Shown in pieces: positions 8,450-14,026 of a DNA stretch of 28,153 nucleotides. The first letter of the stretch is position 1. Every line of letters starts with the position of its first letter. Below the pieces are notes generated by a model. The model did no database searches, was not told the origin of the DNA, and saw only the letters and a list, made by a program, of their open reading frames with translations. A program made the position numbers and the translations under genes. This stretch comes from JAWLDB01 sp041686915 (GTDB taxonomy: Bacteria > Bacillota > UBA994 > UBA5500): positions 1 to 28,153 of the forward strand of contig JAWLDB010000015.1 of the NCBI GenBank assembly GCA_041686915.1. Reading direction: 5' to 3'.

Positions 8450-8494
8450 CTGCATGAAACACGTTTTATCTGCATGAATCATAGTTTCTGACAA
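8450..8494 (-). promoter_or_regulatory. Candidate promoter and paired direct repeat ahead of the clostripain segment genes
   Basis: On the minus strand TTGTCA (8494-8489) and GATAAA (8470-8465) are 18 bases apart, a passable sigma-A promoter. The nine-base word TTCATGCAG occurs twice on that strand, at 8478-8470 and 8458-8450, exactly 20 bases apart and overlapping the promoter. This spacing is like that of the repeats at 4047-4138, but the word is different. Confidence 0.4.
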
Positions 8495-8510
8495 ATTGTG
8501 CTAGACTTGT

Positions 8511-8640
8511 GTATTCAAAGCTCTCAACGCCGCTGCCTTCAGTCAGGGGCTGATGGAGCTAGGCATCCTTGGCGGATCTGCATTAGTCGGCGTGATTTTG
8601 CTTGTACTGGTCCACAAGGAAAAGAGATTGCTGGTTAGCG
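8511..8640 (+). pseudogene. Remnant of a second ABC-2 permease gene (last ~43 codons)
   Basis: The 130 bases match 5631-5761 of the intact permease gene at roughly 85% identity by eye. In translation they give VFKALNAAAFSQGLMELGIL and further membrane residues, against VFKALKGAAFSEGLMELGIL in the intact gene. A one-base deletion near the end (ACAAGGAAAAG against ACAAGAGAAAGG) shifts the frame so that the original stop is lost. Similarity starts sharply at 8511 and fades after the former stop codon. There is no start codon or upstream part, so the rest was deleted or displaced. Confidence 0.85.
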
Positions 8641-8652
8641 ATCATATAGCTG

Positions 8653-8677
8653 GAGGCGCGTGTGGCGCCTCTTTTTT
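8653..8677 (+). terminator. Terminator that once closed the lost permease gene
   Basis: GAGGCGC (8653-8659) pairs with GCGCCTC (8665-8671) across five bases, followed by six T. It directly follows the permease remnant and precedes the regulator gene, so it still insulates that gene from upstream transcription. Confidence 0.75.
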
Positions 8678-8751
8678 CTGCGCTCCCAAGGCGAACTTGG
8701 TATAATGTTGTTACCTGCCCTTGCATTTTCAGGGCAGCCTTGGGGGTTTTG

Positions 8752-9810
8752 ATGATGGAGATATTGTCGCTAAATGAGCTAACCAAACAATCGGCTGACC
8801 AGGCAGGCATTGTCAGGCTGACTCTGCAGGTTGAAGAACGTCAAATAGTGTCTGTATATGCGCCTGCCAGAACTGATGCGGAGCTGCTCATCGGCCTGCT
8901 AACTGGTCGTGAACAACCTGCTGCCGGTGAAATCAGGCTATGGTCCAAAGACCTGTGCAGCTATTCCCGAGCCGAGCTAAGCAAGATAGTAGGAGTCCTG
9001 GACCAATTGACCGTTCCGTATGAACGGCTGACAGTGTTAGAAAACCTGACATTCTTCGCCCGTCTGTTTGGCGTAACCGCAGACAGATTACAGCATGTGC
9101 TCTCTTGGGTCGGGTTATTGGATCGGCAGAATGCTAATACGAAGAAGCTTTCAGCGAACTTCCTGGCTAGGCTTAACCTGGCTCGCGCTTGTCTGCATCA
9201 GCCAAAGCTGCTGATACTGGAAAGACCGACGACCGGGCTTGACATTGATACTACGGAACTCCTAAGACGCTTCCTGCGCCAAGAAGTAGACCGAGGCGCG
9301 GCCGCTTTAGTGGTCACGACTGATCTTGAGGAAGCCGAGGCCTTAAGTGACCGGGTGTATATGCTCCGGGCTGGGCGGCTGAAGGAGATAACTCGCCCGG
9401 AGGATGATGAGCAAGACGATGCACCAGCGGATGAGGAGAGCCCTGAGGCAGCTACCCGCCTACGCCAAAACGCCCGCAAGGTAGTAGCCCGCTTGAATGA
9501 CCGAAGCATTCTGTTTGACCCGACGGAGATCATCTATATCAGCACAGAAGACGGCAACACGATGCTACACGTAGAGGGGTCTAATCTGCCTTGTCCCCTC
9601 ACCTTGGCAGATTTAGAACAACGGCTTACCCCATTTGGCTTCTTCCGTTGCCATCGATCGTATTTGGTCAACCTACAGCGAGTTCGAGAGGTTGTACCCT
9701 GGACCAGAAGTAGTTTTAGCCTGTTGTTGGATGACAATAACAAGACAACCATCCCTATGAGCAAGAATGGTGCCCGGGAACTCGACAGGTTACTGGGACT
9801 AAAAGAGTAG
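8752..9810 (+). CDS. LytTR regulator fused to a degenerate ABC ATPase domain
   Basis: The ATG at 8752 (or 8755) follows TATAAT (8701-8706) and a G-rich ribosome site; the more upstream ATG at 8662 lies in the terminator region and is rejected. Residues 1-~215 follow the ABC ATPase layout, but every catalytic motif is lost. The Walker A site reads APARTDAEL with no GK(S/T), the signature reads LSANFLARL, Walker B reads LLILERPTTGLD in place of LDEP, and the switch His is Asp (VTTDLEEAE). Residues ~245-352 are a LytTR DNA-binding domain (EIIYISTEDGNTMLHVEG, FFRCHRSYLVNLQRVREVVPW). It is probably a transcription factor for the neighbouring ABC exporter, with the dead ATPase domain serving as a docking or sensing module. 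The operator may be the repeats at 4047-4138. Confidence 0.88.
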   Translation: MMEILSLNELTKQSADQAGIVRLTLQVEERQIVSVYAPARTDAELLIGLLTGREQPAAGEIRLWSKDLCSYSRAELSKIVGVLDQLTVPYERLTVLENLTFFARLFGVTADRLQHVLSWVGLLDRQNANTKKLSANFLARLNLARACLHQPKLLILERPTTGLDIDTTELLRRFLRQEVDRGAAALVVTTDLEEAEALSDRVYMLRAGRLKEITRPEDDEQDDAPADEESPEAATRLRQNARKVVARLNDRSILFDPTEIIYISTEDGNTMLHVEGSNLPCPLTLADLEQRLTPFGFFRCHRSYLVNLQRVREVVPWTRSSFSLLLDDNNKTTIPMSKNGARELDRLLGLKE

Positions 9811-9820
9811 TGCTATTTCA

Positions 9821-9856
9821 AAGAGCCATAGGCCTCAAAGGTCTATGGCTCTTTTT
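9821..9856 (+). terminator. Intrinsic terminator after the LytTR regulator
   Basis: The arm 9821-9834 (AAGAGCCATAGGCC) pairs with 9840-9853 across a five-base loop (with one G-T pair), followed by a run of T. Confidence 0.85.
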
Positions 9857-9928
9857 AGTCAAACAAGGAGTATAGATAGCATAGGCCGAAATTAAGATAG
9901 CAAGTATTCTTTAGGGAGGCGAGATAAT

Positions 9929-11989
9929 TTGGCAAGCAAGCGACCGTTTGTGGCCAGTGACCTGCACCGCTTTGTGCTACCTGGCGAACCGCAGTTTTCC
10001 CCCGATGGCAATGAGATCGTCTTCGTAAGACAAGAGACGAATGTGGATGACAACAAAGCGTACTCTACTCTCTGGATTATGGATGCCGAAGGCAATGGCA
10101 TGCGTGCCCTCACGCACGGCAAGCACAGAGACCGTTCTCCCCGCTGGTCACCTGATGGCAACCGTATCGCTTTCATCTCTGGGCGTAGCGAGCAGAGTAA
10201 GGTTTGGATCCTAGACCGCAGAGGCGGAGAAGCTTGGCAGCTTGAGACAAACGTAGCCGTTAACTCTACTCCTGTCTGGTCACCGGACGGCTCGAAGATT
10301 GCCTTTACTAGCCGCAGTTTTCCACATGTCAAAGAGTGGATGCCCTATGAAGGAGCTCCAGAAGATGACTTCCTGCGGGCAAAACAGCAAGCTGACAAGG
10401 AGCTCGCAGGCAAGAAGAGCAAAGACGACAGAGTCAGCGACGTCAAGGTAATCACCCGCCTGCGCCACAAGATGGACGGCGTGGGATACTTCGGTGACAT
10501 GCGCAGCCAGATCTTTGTGGTTGACGTACCGGAACAGCCGGGTAGCCAAGCCGCCTGCCAGCAACTCACCGACGGAGACTTCGACCACGGCAACCCGGCC
10601 TGGTCGGTGGACGGCAAGGAACTCCTCTTCACTTCAGCTCGTTCTGAACAGGCAGATTGGCAGCTAAAGCATGATCTGTGGAAGGTGAGCGTTGAGACCG
10701 GCGAGCTGATACAGGTTCTAGAATGGACTGGCTATATCTCGTCCATCAACTGCTCTCCCGACGGTAAGTGGATTGTGTTTGATGGAGATGACAAGCGCTA
10801 CGGTGGCTCAACCTCAACCAACCTGTGGCTTATACCAAACGAAACAGAGTTGCGGGCCAAAGTTGCACGCAACCTGACAGCGGAGCTGGACCGACCAGTT
10901 GGCAGCTTGCCGACTTCAGATGTGCGCTACGCTTCAGGAAATACAGCCGTGCAGTGGAAAGATGCCGAGACTGTCGGCTTCCTATATGGTAATGCAGGAG
11001 CCACCTGCATAGGCAAACTGGACATCAACACAGGTGTAATTGATGTTCACTGGCAGGATCCCATGCGTACCGTCAGCGCTTTTGACCTCTGCAAGTGTGG
11101 CGCGGTAGTCATGCAGATTGGCAGCCCGACAGAGGCAGATGAGCTCTATCTGTTACAGCGTGATGTTGAGAAGCAGTTGACTCAGTTCAACTCTCGTATA
11201 TATGAAGATTGCTTGGTAGCCCCATGCCAACGCCTTACCTTCAACGGAGACCAGGACTGGGACATTGATGGCTGGTTGCTGACTCCTCCAGATTGGGATA
11301 ATAGCACCCCCCTCCCCACCGTGCTCTTAATCCACGGCGGGCCGCATGGGGTCTACGGTTCAAGCTTCATGTTCCAGGCACAGATTCAGGCAACTAACGG
11401 GATTGCCGTCTTCTACGCCAATCCCCGGGGCAGTCAGAGCTATGGTCAGGGCTTCGCTTATGCCGTAGTCGGCGACTGGGGCGGCAGTGACTACGGCGAC
11501 CTGATGCTTGGGGTAGACCACCTGGTGGCAGAGGGCATTGCAGACGAGGAACGGCTAGGAATAATGGGCTGGAGCTATGGCGGATTCATGACCAGCTGGA
11601 CGATTACCCAAACCAACCGCTTCAAGGCAGCGTTACCAGGCGCCATTGTTGGCAACCGTCATAGCTTCTACGGCAGCAGCGATATAGGGTATTTCTTCGG
11701 TGAGCACCACTTTGGTGGTACACCCTGGAATGATCCCGACAAGCTACTGAAGCGTTCAGCCATCCACTTTGCTCATCAAGTGAACACACCGGTGTTGTTC
11801 ATGCATGGAGAGAACGACCTGCGCTGTCCGATTGAGCAGACCGAGCAATTCTTCACCGCTCTGCGCAGGCAAGGCAAACCAGCCGTAATGGTGCGCTATC
11901 CAGGCGAGTTCCACGGCGTCGCGCAGCCAAGGCATAAGGAAGACCGCTACAAGCGGATTTTGGCTTGGTTCAAGTATCACTTGGCATAG
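9929..11989 (+). CDS. S9 family prolyl oligopeptidase / acylaminoacyl-peptidase
   Basis: The gene opens with TTG at 9929, chosen because GGGAGGCG lies just upstream and no better start exists. The 686-residue product has an N-terminal beta-propeller with repeated SPDGxxIxF blades (TolB/WD40-like), then an alpha/beta hydrolase domain. The catalytic triad is visible: Ser549 (GWSYGGF), Asp630 (GENDLRC) and His662 (EFHGV). No signal peptide is seen, so it should act in the cytosol on short peptides that enter the propeller. This fits S9C acylaminoacyl-peptidases by length and motifs. It is monocistronic, with terminators on both sides. Confidence 0.95.
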   Translation: MASKRPFVASDLHRFVLPGEPQFSPDGNEIVFVRQETNVDDNKAYSTLWIMDAEGNGMRALTHGKHRDRSPRWSPDGNRIAFISGRSEQSKVWILDRRGGEAWQLETNVAVNSTPVWSPDGSKIAFTSRSFPHVKEWMPYEGAPEDDFLRAKQQADKELAGKKSKDDRVSDVKVITRLRHKMDGVGYFGDMRSQIFVVDVPEQPGSQAACQQLTDGDFDHGNPAWSVDGKELLFTSARSEQADWQLKHDLWKVSVETGELIQVLEWTGYISSINCSPDGKWIVFDGDDKRYGGSTSTNLWLIPNETELRAKVARNLTAELDRPVGSLPTSDVRYASGNTAVQWKDAETVGFLYGNAGATCIGKLDINTGVIDVHWQDPMRTVSAFDLCKCGAVVMQIGSPTEADELYLLQRDVEKQLTQFNSRIYEDCLVAPCQRLTFNGDQDWDIDGWLLTPPDWDNSTPLPTVLLIHGGPHGVYGSSFMFQAQIQATNGIAVFYANPRGSQSYGQGFAYAVVGDWGGSDYGDLMLGVDHLVAEGIADEERLGIMGWSYGGFMTSWTITQTNRFKAALPGAIVGNRHSFYGSSDIGYFFGEHHFGGTPWNDPDKLLKRSAIHFAHQVNTPVLFMHGENDLRCPIEQTEQFFTALRRQGKPAVMVRYPGEFHGVAQPRHKEDRYKRILAWFKYHLA

Positions 11990-12003
11990 GGAATGATAGT
12001 TTG

Positions 12004-12035
12004 AAGAGGGGTCACGCCAACGCGTGACCTCTTTT
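12004..12035 (+). terminator. Intrinsic terminator after the S9 peptidase
   Basis: GTCACGC (12011-12017) pairs with GCGTGAC (12022-12028) around CAAC. The stem is extended by a weaker lower part and followed by TTTT. Confidence 0.75.
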
Positions 12036-12082
12036 CATTACGCGCTCAAACCTATCCCGCCTGTCTGCATCCCCTAGCCGTG

Positions 12083-12104
12083 AAGACACGGCACGCCGTG
12101 TCTT
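12083..12104. repeat. Palindromic REP-like element, copy 1
   Basis: AAGACACGG and CCGTGTCTT form a perfect nine-base-pair stem around CACG, with no T-run. The core GACACGGCACGCCGTGTC matches the core of the palindrome at 13660-13679 at 15 of 18 positions. Two of the three changes compensate each other in the stem. Confidence 0.55.
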
Positions 12105-12116
12105 AATAGGGACATA

Positions 12117-12165
12117 TTGACATATAGTTAAGCACACTATACTATATGTTTAGTATACTATACAT
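12117..12165 (+). promoter_or_regulatory. Promoter and operator region of the XRE/DUF2178 operon
   Basis: TTGACA (12117-12122) and TACTAT (12140-12145) lie 17 bases apart. The word ACTATA or its complement occurs repeatedly: TATAGT 12123-12128, ACTATA 12136-12141 and 12141-12146, and the perfect palindrome TAGTATACTA at 12151-12160. This is the pattern expected for autorepression by the XRE protein encoded next. Confidence 0.65.
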
Positions 12166-12180
12166 AGAGAAGGTGCAACA

Positions 12181-12399
12181 ATGGGCTCGGGCGAGGTGCA
12201 AAACAAACTAAAGTTGCTGAGGATGATGGCCGATCTGTCCCAGGAGCATCTGGCACAGGCCCTGGGGGTTACCCGACATAGCATCATGGCCATAGAGAAC
12301 GGCAAATACATGCCGTCTATTGCTTTGGCCTTGAAAATCGCCCGGTTCTTCAAGCAACCGCTGGAAGAGATTTTCTGGCTGGATGATGAGCAGGTATAG
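12181..12399 (+). CDS. Small XRE-family helix-turn-helix regulator (COG1476 type)
   Basis: This 72-residue protein is almost entirely an HTH_3 domain. The sequence LSQEHLAQALGVTRHSIMAIENGKYMPSIALALKIARFF matches the short regulators of this group, which normally read RQTINAIENGKY. It is preceded by AGAAGGTG and by a promoter full of ACTATA half-sites, so it probably represses its own operon. In many Firmicutes and Archaea such regulators sit directly upstream of small DUF2178 membrane proteins, as here. The signal sensed is unknown. Confidence 0.9.
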   Translation: MGSGEVQNKLKLLRMMADLSQEHLAQALGVTRHSIMAIENGKYMPSIALALKIARFFKQPLEEIFWLDDEQV

Positions 12400-12455
12400 G
12401 GTGGTTGCCTATGAACTACGGAGCTGTGACTGAAGAGAAACGTGTAGGAGGTCAC

Positions 12456-12860
12456 ATGATGATTTTCAGAGACAGAAGTCTGACGATCAAGCAGATAGCC
12501 AGTCTGCTCGCTTTCACTATTGTTGTAGGAGCAGTGGTATACCTGGATAGGGGTCGCTGGCTGCCGGTATGTACGTTTTCAGCCATCTTCTGCGCCATAT
12601 GGTTGGTGCGTAACCTAATCCTGCACTATATAGATGGCAAGCACGGCTTAAACGAAGATGCCGATGAACGCACAAGATCCATTGCTCATCAGGCAGCTCA
12701 TAGTGCTTTTTGGACATTGATGTCGATTGCTTTCTTTTTCATATGGATCCCGAACGGTCTTCTGGAATACATGGATTCATTCCAACTTCTCATTTTCCTG
12801 TACAGTCTAGGGCTAGTTGTGTATGTCTTTACTGAAATCAGGTTAAGAATCGGAGCGTAG
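12456..12860 (+). CDS. DUF2178-like small membrane protein, first copy
   Basis: The start at 12456 (or the adjacent ATG at 12459) was chosen because AGGAGG (12446-12451) lies just upstream; a TTG at 12405 has no ribosome site. The ~134-residue product has four hydrophobic segments. Between the second and third is the conserved loop GLNEDADERTRSIAHQAAHSAFW, where the DERxxxIxxxA pattern is the hallmark of DUF2178. It is probably an inner-membrane partner of the XRE regulator; its biochemical role is unknown. The downstream gene is a close paralog. Confidence 0.78.
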   Translation: MMIFRDRSLTIKQIASLLAFTIVVGAVVYLDRGRWLPVCTFSAIFCAIWLVRNLILHYIDGKHGLNEDADERTRSIAHQAAHSAFWTLMSIAFFFIWIPNGLLEYMDSFQLLIFLYSLGLVVYVFTEIRLRIGA

Positions 12861-12952
12861 TGCAGACCGAAACCCTGCCTGCATTGCGCGCAGAACGTCT
12901 CACACCGGTTTACGTAAGCCTTCCTGTTAGGAAGCTAAGGGGGTTAGAGAAG

Positions 12953-13366
12953 ATGTTCACCGACAGGTCCACTAAGGCTCAGAGGGTCCTAATCCCTACC
13001 TTGATAGCAATCGCAGCTATGGGAGTGCTTCTACGCATCTACCCTCCTGAAAGCGGGTTCTCTATCCGCTATTGGCCTGCAATTGCCTATCTCCTAGTTA
13101 TTGGGGTTCGCTACATCCTCCTTTTGGTATGGGAGGACAAACATGCCGTTGACGAGAACGCTGACGAGCGTACGGCATCAGTCGCCCAGCGGGCAGCCCA
13201 ATACGGCTTCTGGGCGATGATGACTATAACGTTCAGTTCCGCCGTTGTGTCGACTAGCCAGAAAGAAGCTAGGCTTACCGGCCTGCTGTTTCTCATTGGC
13301 CTTGCTACGTACACTTTCGTGGAGTTGCGCCTTCGCAGAGAAGTATCCAAGCATATCAAAGAGTAA
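12953..13366 (+). CDS. DUF2178-like small membrane protein, second copy
   Basis: Start chosen at ATG 12953, because it follows AAGGGGG (12937-12943) by nine bases and aligns with the first copy (MFTDRS against IFRDRS). A GTG at 12860 overlapping the upstream stop would add 31 residues but has no ribosome site. The ~137-residue protein has four membrane segments and the loop AVDENADERTASVAQRAAQYGFW, clearly related to the first copy (DADERTRSIAHQAAHSAFW). The pair arose by tandem duplication and may form a heteromer. Confidence 0.75.
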   Translation: MFTDRSTKAQRVLIPTLIAIAAMGVLLRIYPPESGFSIRYWPAIAYLLVIGVRYILLLVWEDKHAVDENADERTASVAQRAAQYGFWAMMTITFSSAVVSTSQKEARLTGLLFLIGLATYTFVELRLRREVSKHIKE

Positions 13367-13386
13367 CGCGAACCAGCCACTCGAAT

Positions 13387-13441
13387 GCGGCATGCCTCGT
13401 CCATACGAAACGGGTGAGTCAGAAGTCCGTCCCCGTGACTC
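13387..13441. repeat. Interspersed repeat, degenerate copy of 13664-13717
   Basis: These 55 bases share the order GCGGCATGCC-CGTCC-TACGA, then GTCCGTCCC and GTGACTC, with the 13664-13717 segment, allowing a few changes. The palindromic head is damaged here (CCTCG instead of CCGCG). Confidence 0.6.
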
Positions 13442-13508
13442 AGACTCAGGAGAGGCAGGGGCTGCATGGCACTAAGGCGGTGCGTCGGCTAAGTTCAATT
13501 AAATGGAG

Positions 13509-13577
13509 CGAGGAGACGACGGCGATGCCTGCAACTGTTTGAGGCGCAGCCGAGTTTTGCAGGCTGCCGAGGAGACG
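13509..13577. repeat. Inverted repeat framed by a ten-base direct repeat
   Basis: GCCTGCAA (13527-13534) and TTGCAGGC (13557-13564) form an inverted repeat around TGTTTGAGGCGCAGCC. CGAGGAGACG occurs on both sides (13509-13518 and 13568-13577). The arrangement is like a small non-coding mobile element with a target duplication, but no protein is encoded. Confidence 0.45.
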
Positions 13578-13659
13578 CAGCTCATTCATTTGCTATCCTG
13601 TCCGAAAGCCAGTACCCAGCCAGTGCCTGCACGCGCCCTGGTGCCTGGATAGCGCTCCC

Positions 13660-13717
13660 GGACGCGGCATGCCGCGTCCCTACGACCGGATGGGACAAGA
13701 GTCCGTCCCGGTGACTC
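13660..13717. repeat. Palindromic REP-like element, best-preserved copy
   Basis: GGACGCGGCATGCCGCGTCC (13660-13679) is a perfect 20-base palindrome. It is followed by GAGTC...GACTC arms (13698-13717). The related copies at 12083 and 13387 show that this is a local family of interspersed palindromes rather than a gene-specific terminator. Confidence 0.65.
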
Positions 13718-13747
13718 GTACTGCGTCCCTACAATCGTTCTTTACCC

Positions 13748-13776
13748 TTGACGCTCGCCAGAACTTGGCATATGAT
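13748..13776 (+). promoter_or_regulatory. Sigma-A promoter of the structured RNA
   Basis: TTGACG (13748-13753) and TATGAT (13771-13776) are separated by exactly 17 bases. Transcription should start near 13783, just before a long self-complementary stretch. Confidence 0.7.
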
Positions 13777-13782
13777 AACAGC

Positions 13783-13986
13783 AGAATAGACCAAGGAGTT
13801 GATGGATCGGCAAGGATTCGAGCTGGGCAGGGCCTGGCGTTCAGGAAGTTGGCAAGGAGCTTAAGGCTAGGTTGCCTTGGGCTTAGTTTTGCTACCCTGA
13901 CGCTTGGACTGTCTGCGACGAATTCTTGGCGGTCCCGGCACAAGCTCTTTGTGACGATACCGCCGCATGCGCAGGCGGTTTTTTGT
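13783..13986 (+). ncRNA. Candidate structured non-coding RNA or leader RNA (~200 nt)
   Basis: Between a good promoter and an intrinsic terminator lies a rod-like fold. CAAGGAG 13792-13798 pairs with CTCTTTG 13945-13951. GGATCG 13804-13809 pairs with CGGTCC 13930-13935, and after one G-G mismatch CAAGGATTCG 13811-13820 pairs with CGAATTCTTG 13919-13928. Internal loops follow, then GCGTTCAGG 13837-13845 pairs with CCTGACGC 13896-13903. GGCAA 13851-13855 pairs with TTGCC 13872-13876, with an AGC/GCT tip. No credible protein is encoded. A long hairpin broken by internal loops, of ~200 nt, resembles 6S RNA in outline. It could instead be an attenuating leader of the nitroreductase-GNAT gene that starts at 14027. 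No riboswitch or T-box consensus was recognised. Confidence 0.55.
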
Positions 13987-13990
13987 TTGT
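13959..13990 (+). terminator. Intrinsic terminator closing the structured RNA
   Basis: ACCGCC (13959-13964) pairs with GGCGGT (13974-13979) around GCATGCGCA, followed by TTTTTGTTTG. It lies only ~40 bases before the next start codon. Confidence 0.8.
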
Positions 13991-14026
13991 CTGGGTGGCG
14001 TGAAGACCAAATCAAGGAGGAGAAAC

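Larger units (their letters stand above)
5862..8510. other. Putative inserted segment carrying the clostripain and Cys-rich genes
   Basis: Rightward exporter sequence resumes abruptly at 8511 with a degenerate copy of the permease 3' end. Everything between the exporter operon's terminator and 8511 is therefore foreign to that locus and runs in the opposite direction. The right edge (8510/8511) is well defined by the end of similarity. The left edge is uncertain, somewhere in 5783-6110. No transposase, integrase or clear terminal repeats are visible. The 5862-6110 part shows no credible gene. Confidence 0.4.

Noticed and set aside
8511..8640. A functional small membrane protein instead of a remnant
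   Set aside because: It has no start codon or ribosome site, the frame is shifted near the end relative to the intact gene, and its 5' edge is abrupt.
13783..13986. A T-box or common riboswitch
   Set aside because: None of the conserved words I know for T-box, FMN, TPP, cobalamin, SAM, glycine, fluoride, ZTP or guanidine elements is present.
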